NCBI RefSeq assembly: GCF_003666245.1
Contig: NZ_MJLZ01000001.1
Coordinates: 186,001-250,000 of the forward strand
From: Brenneria alni
GTDB lineage: Bacteria > Pseudomonadota > Gammaproteobacteria > Enterobacterales > Enterobacteriaceae
Reading direction: 5' to 3'
Length of the DNA stretch: 64,000 nt
Of this stretch, positions 41,337-48,680 are shown in pieces. Within the stretch, counting starts at the first letter, position 1, and every line of letters begins with the position of its first letter. Made by a program: the position numbers and the translations under genes. The notes under the pieces are model-generated. The model made no database searches and was not told the origin of the DNA. It saw only the letters and a list, made by a program, of their open reading frames with translations.

Positions 41337-42143
41337 TTAGCCTCTGGATTTCCATTCAGACAAATATCGACCCGGCGACTTGCCAAAGGTCTTTCTGAAC
41401 ATGGTGATAAAACTGCTTGAACTTTCATATCCGAGGTCGAACGCGACGGTTTGAACAGAATCCCCGCTGGCCAGACGTTGCAGCGCCAGGGTGATGTGCA
41501 GTTGCCGTTTCCAGCGGCCAAAGCTCATGCCGATATCCTGTAAGAAGAGGCGGCTCATCGTTCGCTCTCCCAGACCAATACAGGCCGACCATTCTGCGGC
41601 TGATCTTTTATCGGATGGATTGGTAATGATCCTATCGACAAGACGCCGCAAGCGGGGATCTTTCGGTATCGGCAGACACAAGTTCTCCCAGGGTGGTATA
41701 ACGAGTTCATCGATGATGACCGATAAAAGCCGTTCTTCCGGCCCGCCTGCGGCATAGAGTACCGGAAATGTCGCCGCTTTCAGCAACAGTTCACGTAACA
41801 AGTGCGATACCGAGGTGATACAACTCGTCGCCGGAAGATGGGTCTGCCCATCCCCATCCACCCACACGACATAACTTTCCAGTTTGCCGAAAGCATAGGC
41901 GCTATGCATAACGCCTCGCGGAAGCCACAGGGCGCGTTGAGGGGGCACAATCCAAACATCCCTGCCAACCTCGCAATGCAACACACCCTGCGCAACATAG
42001 ATAAGCACGGATTTACGATGCTGACTTTTTGGCGCTTCCCAACGCTGCCCTCCCCAAACAAAGCGACTGGTAACCACGGTTCGGGGAATGTCATCAAGGT
42101 CGGTTGGCCTCTCGCCATCAAAATTAAAGCCCAGGGCTTTCAT
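41337..42143 (-). CDS. AraC-family transcriptional regulator with cupin sensor domain
   Basis: A 268-residue protein with an N-terminal cupin-type domain (SVLIYVAQGVLHCEVGRDVW and PPQRALWLPRGVMH, about residues 45-95) and a C-terminal AraC DNA-binding domain with two helix-turn-helix units: ERTMSRLFLQDIGMSFGRWK and VQTVAFDLGYESSSSFITMF, ending GKSPGRYL. This is the NimR/YdeO-like layout of small-molecule-responsive regulators. It is divergent from the small gene and siderophore receptor that follow. It probably controls them in response to the imported ligand; that link is inferred from position. Confidence 0.88.
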   Translation of the reverse strand: MKALGFNFDGERPTDLDDIPRTVVTSRFVWGGQRWEAPKSQHRKSVLIYVAQGVLHCEVGRDVWIVPPQRALWLPRGVMHSAYAFGKLESYVVWVDGDGQTHLPATSCITSVSHLLRELLLKAATFPVLYAAGGPEERLLSVIIDELVIPPWENLCLPIPKDPRLRRLVDRIITNPSDKRSAAEWSACIGLGERTMSRLFLQDIGMSFGRWKRQLHITLALQRLASGDSVQTVAFDLGYESSSSFITMFRKTFGKSPGRYLSEWKSRG

Positions 42144-42221
42144 CAGTTTTCTACCCGGAATTGTCCGAAATGAACAATATTCTGTCTGAATGGATTAATG
42201 CGGTCAATACCAGGCACCCAT

Positions 42222-42242
42222 AGAATGAGACTCATTTTCATT
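42222..42242. promoter_or_regulatory. Putative Fur box
   Basis: AGAATGAGACTCATTTTCATT resembles the Fur consensus GATAATGATAATCATTATC. It lies about 20 bases upstream of the iron-locus gene at 42263 and between the divergent AraC regulator and the receptor genes, where iron repression would be expected. Confidence 0.55.
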
Positions 42243-42262
42243 TACTTCACGTAGGGAATGCC

Positions 42263-42712
42263 ATGCCGATACTCGACGCCACAACCTTTCCGCTGGTATG
42301 GGTTGATTTTGACGCAAGTGGTCAATCTGGAGATATGCAATCCCTTGACGACTACTTCCAACGACTTGAGCGCCTGATTTCACGTGACGAGCCGTTTGTC
42401 ATGCTTTCACATGCCCCCAGGAAAGATCTGGAGGCTCGTAGGCACGACAAGGCGAACCTTAAACCAGCATCGCGTTGGATGAAGCAACACAAACAAGAGT
42501 TAAAACACATCCTCGCGCTGATCATCATCGAACCCAGCCCGATGAAACGTTACGCAGGCCAGGCCATAGCTGCGCTTTTTGGCAAGTTCTGGGGTTATCC
42601 GCTTCTGTTTACCGCAACGGTTGACGATGCACGCATATTGGCCATGAGTTTGCTGGCCAATGTCGCCCGGAAAGATGAAAAACCGGCTATGGGTCGTTCC
42701 CGTAATGACTAA
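42263..42712 (+). CDS. Uncharacterized protein of the iron-uptake locus
   Basis: A 149-residue soluble protein without signal peptide or membrane segment. The N-terminus (LVWVDFDASGQSGDMQSLDDYFQRL) and the central SHAPRKDLEARRHDKANLKP segment are not from a family I can name. The layout of short beta strand, helix and LALIIIEPSP strand suggests a small alpha/beta fold, possibly STAS-like; this is a guess. It lies between an AraC regulator and a TonB-dependent receptor, about 20 bases after a Fur-like site, so it is probably iron-regulated. Confidence 0.7.
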   Translation: MPILDATTFPLVWVDFDASGQSGDMQSLDDYFQRLERLISRDEPFVMLSHAPRKDLEARRHDKANLKPASRWMKQHKQELKHILALIIIEPSPMKRYAGQAIAALFGKFWGYPLLFTATVDDARILAMSLLANVARKDEKPAMGRSRND

Positions 42713-42846
42713 CACCAGACTGATTATAAATTCGGGACAGCGCGACAGTAGCCGTTTCCGTAGCAATACGCTCATGGATTGTGCAACAGCCCCCGTAAAC
42801 GTCACATTTTCAACCATCCCGGTGCAACCGGAGTAAGGAGTCTGTT

Positions 42847-45072
42847 ATGAGAATTAGCAGTATAGGTTTGGCGCTGTGGACATCGACCACGATTTACGCA
42901 GCCTGTGCCGTTCACACTGTACAGGCGCAGCAGCCATCCGCCGCGATCAACGCCTCCCAGGGCAATCCCGCGAATGCTGACAGCGCCAAAAAATCGGGAT
43001 CTGACACTATCACCGTCGTCGGCAAGGCGGAAACGGCGACGATGCCAGTGGACGGATACATCGTGACACGGAGCGCCGCCGGAACGAAGACGGATACGCC
43101 ATTGATTGAAACGCCTCAGGCTATCAGTGTGGTGACTGCGGATCAGATGGAAGCGCAGGGAGTCCAGCAACTCTGGCAGGCATTTCGCTATTCTGCCGGT
43201 ATCCAGGGGGATGTACGCGGGGATATCTCGCGGGCCGATGCCATTTATATTCGCGGCATCGGTTCACTGAACAATGCCAACCAGTTTCTGGATGGCCTGC
43301 GCCTGCCGCGAGGAACATCATATCTTGCTTACCAAATTAATCCCCACAGTCTTGAACGCGTCGAGGTACTTAAAGGCCCCGCATCGGCTTTATACGGCCA
43401 GGCGCCGCTTTCAGGGATTGTGAACGCCACCAGTAAGCGACCGACGGCCACACGTTTTGCCGAAGTGGAAGCCCTGTTCGGCTCCCATAATCGACAGCAA
43501 TATGCTTTCGACGTCGGCGGGCCAATATCGGATGACGGTACGCTGCTGTACCGGTTGCACGGCCTTGCGCTCGATTCCGACACCTCGGTCAAGTACACCA
43601 AAGAAAAACGTTTTTCCATTGCGCCGTCTCTGACATGGGCGCCAAATGAAAGTACCTCATTGACGTTTCTGGCATCGTATGAACGTCTTCCCGACGGAGG
43701 ATTTTTTGGTAACCTCCCGGCTCGCGGAACGATTAAACCGAATACTTATGGCGCAATACCCAGCGATTTCTACGATGGTTCTCCCTTATTCGACGAATAT
43801 GACCGCACCCAGGCAACGCTGGGCTACAATCTGGAACACTGGTTATCTGATAGCTGGAAAATCAACCAGAATTTTCGTTATCTCTATATGAAGATGAACG
43901 AAAGCTACGTCCACACCTGGAGCCTGCTGCCTGACGATCGCACCCTATTCCGTAATGCGCTTTGGTCAGATCAGAAGCTGAACGCAGCCAACCTGGACAC
44001 CAATCTGCAAGGTCAGCTTAATACCGGCATCATCTCACATGACGTTATGGTCGGCTTTGACTACCAATGGGACAAATGGCAGCAAGATATGGGACTGAGC
44101 CTGCTGCCGCCCGCGACCGCCGCCCCCTCGCTTGATCTGGTGAATCCTGACTACTCTTTATCCATCGTCAGGCCGGACGCATCCACACTGGCGGAAAGAA
44201 CCCAGAATATTCTGGGCCTGTACGCTCAGGACCATTTGAAAATCGATAAACTGGGTATTTTGCTGAGTGGCCGGTATGACTGGGCCGATATCAACAACCG
44301 AAATAAGATAACCGCAGTTGATACCAAACAGGATTTAGGGAAATTTACCTGGCGTTCCGCCGTCATCTACAACTTTGACAGCGGTTTTGCACCTTATATC
44401 AGCTATGCGACCTCGTTTGACCCGACCACCACCGCCAATGCTTATGGCCCCCCGTTTAAGCCGACAACAGGAAAACAGTGGGAGGCGGGTCTGAAATACC
44501 AACCGACCAACTTCCCCGGCATGGCTACACTATCGGTGTTTGACCTCACCCAGCAGAACGTGCTGGCGCGTGACACCTCACCTGGCGCCCCGCCGACCCG
44601 GCAGGTTCAGGTTGGGGAAATTCAATCGAAAGGGATTGAACTGGAAGCTCAACTTAATCCGATTACCGGCCTGAACCTGATCAGCGCTTTGACCTGGATA
44701 GATCCCAAAGTGGAAAAAGGCGACAATGCCGGTATGCGGCCCACTTCCGTTTCCAGAGTTTTGGCTTCATTCTGGGCTGACTATACAGTGCAAACGGATA
44801 AACTCTCCGGGTTAAGACTTGGCGCAGGAGTGAGGTATGCGGGCAGTTCCTATGCCGATACGGCAAATACGCTGGAAGTGCCTTCATACACCACCGTGGA
44901 TGCGGCAATTCATTACGATCTTGGCGCAATAAGCCACAGCCTGCGGGGATTATCGGCATCGTTGAACCTGACTAACCTATTCGATAAGACCTACTACACC
45001 TGTAATGCGCCCGATTATTGCAACTATGGCGAAGGACGAACCGTCTATGGTTCGCTGAAGTACCGCTGGTAA
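42847..45072 (+). CDS. TonB-dependent siderophore receptor
   Basis: A 741-residue outer-membrane receptor. The signal peptide probably ends near VQA/QQ (residue 27). A TonB box DTITVVG follows at 53-59, then the plug domain (ETPQAISVVTADQME.. to about residue 210, with GIGSLNNANQFLDGL and VEVLKGPASALYGQ) and a 22-strand barrel ending in the aromatic terminus GSLKYRW. The plug signature is that of hydroxamate or pyoverdine/ferrichrome-type receptors (FhuA/FpvA/FoxA group); the ligand cannot be read from sequence. A strong AAGGAG site precedes ATG 42847. No ABC permease or binding protein genes are adjacent. Confidence 0.92.
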   Translation: MRISSIGLALWTSTTIYAACAVHTVQAQQPSAAINASQGNPANADSAKKSGSDTITVVGKAETATMPVDGYIVTRSAAGTKTDTPLIETPQAISVVTADQMEAQGVQQLWQAFRYSAGIQGDVRGDISRADAIYIRGIGSLNNANQFLDGLRLPRGTSYLAYQINPHSLERVEVLKGPASALYGQAPLSGIVNATSKRPTATRFAEVEALFGSHNRQQYAFDVGGPISDDGTLLYRLHGLALDSDTSVKYTKEKRFSIAPSLTWAPNESTSLTFLASYERLPDGGFFGNLPARGTIKPNTYGAIPSDFYDGSPLFDEYDRTQATLGYNLEHWLSDSWKINQNFRYLYMKMNESYVHTWSLLPDDRTLFRNALWSDQKLNAANLDTNLQGQLNTGIISHDVMVGFDYQWDKWQQDMGLSLLPPATAAPSLDLVNPDYSLSIVRPDASTLAERTQNILGLYAQDHLKIDKLGILLSGRYDWADINNRNKITAVDTKQDLGKFTWRSAVIYNFDSGFAPYISYATSFDPTTTANAYGPPFKPTTGKQWEAGLKYQPTNFPGMATLSVFDLTQQNVLARDTSPGAPPTRQVQVGEIQSKGIELEAQLNPITGLNLISALTWIDPKVEKGDNAGMRPTSVSRVLASFWADYTVQTDKLSGLRLGAGVRYAGSSYADTANTLEVPSYTTVDAAIHYDLGAISHSLRGLSASLNLTNLFDKTYYTCNAPDYCNYGEGRTVYGSLKYRW

Positions 45073-45086
45073 AAAAGGCGGCGGAA

Positions 45087-45132
45087 GCCTCTCCTTAATG
45101 TATGGAGAGGCGTACCGCGCCATCCCTGGCGC
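45087..45132 (+). terminator. Tandem hairpins after the siderophore receptor
   Basis: Two perfect stems: GCCTCTCC/GGAGAGGC (45087-45111) and GCGCCA/TGGCGC (45117-45132), 15 bases after the receptor stop. Only a weak T-rich stretch follows, so termination efficiency is uncertain. Confidence 0.55.
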
Positions 45133-45251
45133 GGACGCTTTACTCTTCTATCCCATTCTCACCGTTCTGATTCCGTAAAGAGGTTTGTCAATGGTCTGAG
45201 CTTATTGAATATTATGAAGATTAAAAAAACAAAGTGTGATGAGCCACTCTG

Positions 45252-45500
45252 CTTATCGAAGCCGTTCATCCGACACAGGCGACAAAACTCAGTGATGGAT
45301 GGTTCAGTCCGAATCTGAACGCGATAGAGCGCTTGTGGAAAGTAATGAACGAGAATGCGCGGAATAATCGCTATTTTGAAAACACCTGCGAATTTCAGGA
45401 TGCGATATACAATTTTTTCTCAACCACGCTGCCAGAAATAGCGAACTCACTGATATCCACAATTCACGATCGTTTTCAGTCACTCAAATCTGCATCTTGA
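45252..45500 (+). mobile_element. IS630-family transposase remnant (C-terminal part)
   Basis: An open frame of 82 codons with no start reads ..FSPNLNAIERLWKVMNENAR.. and ends at TGA 45498-45500. The SPNLNAIERLWK block is the third catalytic (DDE) motif of IS630 transposases. The N-terminal two thirds are absent. The 18-mer TTTGTCAATGGTCTGAGC at 45184-45201, shared with the element at 17343-17512, lies 50 bases upstream. The remaining stretches 45133-45251 and 45501-45900 show no gene. Confidence 0.75.
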
Positions 45501-45902
45501 GGTTTATTAAAAATAGGCTGGCATCATTGATTATCAAATCAACTTATCCTCGCAATTGATATAGGAAAAATTTGTATAAATAAGTTAACCCATACTATAA
45601 TTTTCCCGTAATGTTGCCAGTCGCGGCCCGACTGGCGAACAAAAACACAATTCATCATATAATTTCCAGCGTAATTTATTACTACTCAAGGATATAGTTA
45701 TGTTCTCATAGATATTAGTGTAAATAAAACTATCGGTTCTTCTCATTTCCTTAATCCAATCCGACGCTTTATATTAAGCTGCTCGCCTACTCGTGAGGAA
45801 AAGATAGCCTATAGGTTATTCTTCCGTTTAATGGAAGATAATAAACATCATGAATAAAGAATTATATTTATTTACTATCTCAGTCCTTAAAAAGGAGTTC
45901 TA

Positions 45903-46027
45903 TACTCGTCATACTTCAAGTTGCATGTGCGTTGGCCGAGTTCAGTCACCCGAATAACTTACTTGAGTAAGCTTATCGGGATTCCTTCTCTAGCCGCCTT
46001 CCTCCAACTCGAATTATTTAGAATATA
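45903..46027. repeat. Enterobacterial intergenic repeat with imperfect inverted ends
   Basis: Starts CGTCATACTTCAAGTTGCATGTGCG and ends CTCGAATTATTTAGAATAT, with TTCAAGTTGC/CCAACTCGAA forming imperfect terminal inverted repeats. I recognize this as a dispersed noncoding repeat common in intergenic regions of Pectobacterium, Serratia and relatives. Downstream, 46028-46262 is AT-rich and probably contains the promoter of the regulator at 46263. Confidence 0.65.
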
Positions 46028-46262
46028 TAACCAGGTATCAATGCATACCCCTTAATAAGAAACATTACAAATCAAATTGTTATATGTTGATGTTAATAAA
46101 TTTTATCATAAAGTTAGCGAATTATGCTTGCGTAGCTTCTGTCGTTCGATGCAATCATCGCATTTTTTATGTGAATCTTCCTATGCGCTCATCGTTATTT
46201 CCTCAATACGTGCGCCAGGTTATTTTTAAATTTATTTAGTTATTTTATCTGGATTTTAAATA

Positions 46263-46889
46263 ATGTGTGATTTAGCAAAGTCTGTATTTCGTCTTACTAA
46301 AATACTTTCCCCCCACGCTCGCACAGCACATCCTACGCATGTAGTGAGAGGCAAACGACGTTATCATCTTTTAAATGCAGGAAAACCGAGAATTTATTTA
46401 ATAGACGAGGGGGTATTCCTAATACGGAAAACGAAAGACAACAAAATCGTCTCCGTTATTTCCTCACCCACCATCGTAGGGTGGTCAATAGCAATGATCG
46501 ACCAAGACATTATTTATTTGGAAAAAGTCGATTATGGCAAAATAAGATGGATGCCGCTTGACGTCGCGATGCGAATCGTTACCGCCTACCAGCGATTCGA
46601 TGACGTACTAAAAATAGTCAATTTCCGCTTTCAATTGCTGGTCAATCATTGTGTGGACAACAGCGGCGATTCAATATCCGTGGTAGAGAAGACACTGCGA
46701 TCCCTCAATCAACTACCGCCGGATGTACGTCAGCGCTTCACCGCCTTGACTTACCTCTCCCAATACACCTCCCTATCGAAAAGCACTATCAACAGAGTGC
46801 TAAAACGCTTGCAACATGACGGCATGATAGCGCTGGATCGGGGGCGGCTCATACAGTTTTCCGATATTCGCACGGACGAGCAAACGTAA
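46263..46889 (+). CDS. Crp/IprA-like transcriptional regulator next to the fimbrial operon
   Basis: A 208-residue protein. The first 100 residues resemble the beta-roll of Crp-type or IprA (YaiV)-type proteins (RYHLLNAGKPRIYLIDEGVF, SVISSPTIVGWSIAM). The C-terminal 50 residues form a winged helix (LTYLSQYTSLSKSTINRVLK, RLQHDGMIALDRG). Cyclic-nucleotide contact residues are not evident. Such regulators often sit beside chaperone-usher fimbrial genes. It is convergent with the fimbrial operon, and control of that operon is an inference from position. Confidence 0.75.
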   Translation: MCDLAKSVFRLTKILSPHARTAHPTHVVRGKRRYHLLNAGKPRIYLIDEGVFLIRKTKDNKIVSVISSPTIVGWSIAMIDQDIIYLEKVDYGKIRWMPLDVAMRIVTAYQRFDDVLKIVNFRFQLLVNHCVDNSGDSISVVEKTLRSLNQLPPDVRQRFTALTYLSQYTSLSKSTINRVLKRLQHDGMIALDRGRLIQFSDIRTDEQT

Positions 46890-46998
46890 GCGTCGTTTCC
46901 TCATTTTCCCGACCATGGACGGCGTCTTTTCCAGACGCCGTCCATCGCTTCTTGGCTGACCATGCGTCTGGTTTATCGTGATTCAGCCAAAACGCTGG

Positions 46999-47610
46999 CT
47001 ACTGATAGGTCAGCGTGAAGGTGGCGTCGGCGTTGGCCGAACCCGCCGTAACAGGGCCGCCGGTCGCGACATACTGACCGTAGAACACCAGCGGCACGCT
47101 CTGGGCGTTGGCGGCTAGCGCATAAACCTGACTGGCCTGGCCGATAGCGATGCGATTCCGCTCTTCATCCAGGATGGCCACGGCCAGATTAGTGGCGGTG
47201 CTGTCCTGGCTCAACGCCAGCAGCGTATTGTCGACGGTGTCGCCCCCGCCGTTGAACGTGACTTCCACCCCGGCCGCCGCCGCCCCGCAGTTTTCCAGTG
47301 TGACCACAAACCGGGTAGGAACAGGACTCTGCGGCGTGGCGGCAAACTGCCGGCTCGCCCAGGTGCCCAGATCCACCGTCTGGCTTTGACTGTCCTGACT
47401 GACATTGCAGCTGTTGGCAAGTATCGTCACTCTAAGCTCCATGTTGCTCAGGCCCAGATCCGCCCGTGCGAGAGCAGAGAAGAGCAGAGCGGCGCAAAGA
47501 GCCGACCCGCAAATTCCAGCCACGCTGACGACAAACGGCTGCCAGCGGCCAAAACGCCGCTGGAGTGGCTGGCCGCTGGCACTGGCTTTAACGCGTTGAT
47601 GTGAGTTCAT
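46999..47610 (-). CDS. Minor fimbrial subunit (FimF/FimG-like)
   Basis: A 203-residue pilin-fold protein with an unusually long N-terminal region before its signal-peptide hydrophobic core (VVSVAGICGSALCAALLFSALARA). After cleavage it starts DLGLSNMELRVTILANSCNV and has the pilin cysteine pair (NSCNV.. and ..LENCG). It ends NADATFTLTYQ, the donor-strand-type beta zipper of chaperone-usher pilins. It is the last gene of the leftward operon, 20 bases after the adhesin gene, and probably acts as a tip adaptor. Confidence 0.85.
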   Translation of the reverse strand: MNSHQRVKASASGQPLQRRFGRWQPFVVSVAGICGSALCAALLFSALARADLGLSNMELRVTILANSCNVSQDSQSQTVDLGTWASRQFAATPQSPVPTRFVVTLENCGAAAAGVEVTFNGGGDTVDNTLLALSQDSTATNLAVAILDEERNRIAIGQASQVYALAANAQSVPLVFYGQYVATGGPVTAGSANADATFTLTYQ

Positions 47611-47630
47611 GTGACATGTTCTCCCTTAAT

Positions 47631-48680
47631 CTATTGGAAATCGACGCGCAAGTAGCCTCTGCCGGTCGCCACACCTTCCGTCGGCGCATTGCCGGTCACG
47701 CTGGCCGGATAAGCGCCTATGGTTACATCGGCGCTGGCGGCGTCGTCGAGAAGGAAGGGGATCACGCTCGACAGATTATTGGGCGTCAGCGGATTGCCGC
47801 TGCTGTCGGTGATCACGAAACCGACGTCAGGGTTGTCGGAAACGATCATGTTGCCCTGGACGGTGTCCGCCTGAACGCGCAGCGACAGGCTGGCCTGCGC
47901 CTCGATGCCGTTGCATTCAATGCCGATATTACGGCTGACGGGCGCGATGCCCTCAGCTTTCTCGCCGGCGGTTTTAAAGGCGCCCGATGAGACGCTGCCG
48001 AAATCAATACTGATGATTTGCCCCGCGTTCAGCGTACAACTCTGCGGCACAGTGACCGAAGCGCTAAGATAGCCCATTGCAAGCGGCGAGCCGGTGCCCT
48101 GGCCTGCACCGCCCTGATTGGCGTACAGATAGAAGATCGGAAACGACGGGAGATTGGTGATGCCGATGAACGGACGTTTGATGCGGAAGTTGACCCGTAC
48201 ACGACTACCGCTGACAAGCGACCCAGTGCAGTTCCCCGTACAGTTATTAGCCACATCAACAAAAGGTACGTTATAAAAGGGACTCGTGTTTGTACTATTG
48301 TCCCTTATGGAAATCTGCGAAGCGAGTTGCAGGTAATCATTGGTGACGATGTCGTACCAGTTTATGTCGCTTTCCGTCGAGGCAAGCGTCAGCAATGGTC
48401 CCACAGTCGAAGTGAAGTAGGTATTCGGGCCGTGAACACAACCTCCCCCCAGAGCGTAAGTCCCCGAACCGGACTGCTCCTGCCAGCCGGTATTATACCC
48501 CACATAATTTTGAGTGGAGGCCATCGTATACGTGTAATTGTAAATCATCGGCGAACCGGTGGTATTCGTGCATTGAACGGCCAACGCGGCCTGGGAAAAG
48601 CAATATGCGCCAACCGCCAGCCCCAGCAAAAGGATTCTGCCGTACATCGACTTCATTGACTTCTTCAGGATTTGTTTCAT
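47631..48680 (-). CDS. Two-domain fimbrial tip adhesin (FimH-like)
   Basis: From ATG 48680 (MKQILKKSMKSMYGRILLLG), 349 residues. The gene start overlaps the usher stop as ATGA. A signal peptide ending near AALA is followed by an N-terminal receptor-type domain (QCTNTTGSPMIYNYTYTMAS..) and a C-terminal pilin domain from about TVPQSCTLNAGQIISIDFGS to GYLRVDFQ. The receptor domain is not closely like FimH in the mannose-pocket region, so the ligand is unknown. The frame extends upstream to 48776, but that part lies within the usher gene. Confidence 0.82.
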   Translation of the reverse strand: MKQILKKSMKSMYGRILLLGLAVGAYCFSQAALAVQCTNTTGSPMIYNYTYTMASTQNYVGYNTGWQEQSGSGTYALGGGCVHGPNTYFTSTVGPLLTLASTESDINWYDIVTNDYLQLASQISIRDNSTNTSPFYNVPFVDVANNCTGNCTGSLVSGSRVRVNFRIKRPFIGITNLPSFPIFYLYANQGGAGQGTGSPLAMGYLSASVTVPQSCTLNAGQIISIDFGSVSSGAFKTAGEKAEGIAPVSRNIGIECNGIEAQASLSLRVQADTVQGNMIVSDNPDVGFVITDSSGNPLTPNNLSSVIPFLLDDAASADVTIGAYPASVTGNAPTEGVATGRGYLRVDFQ

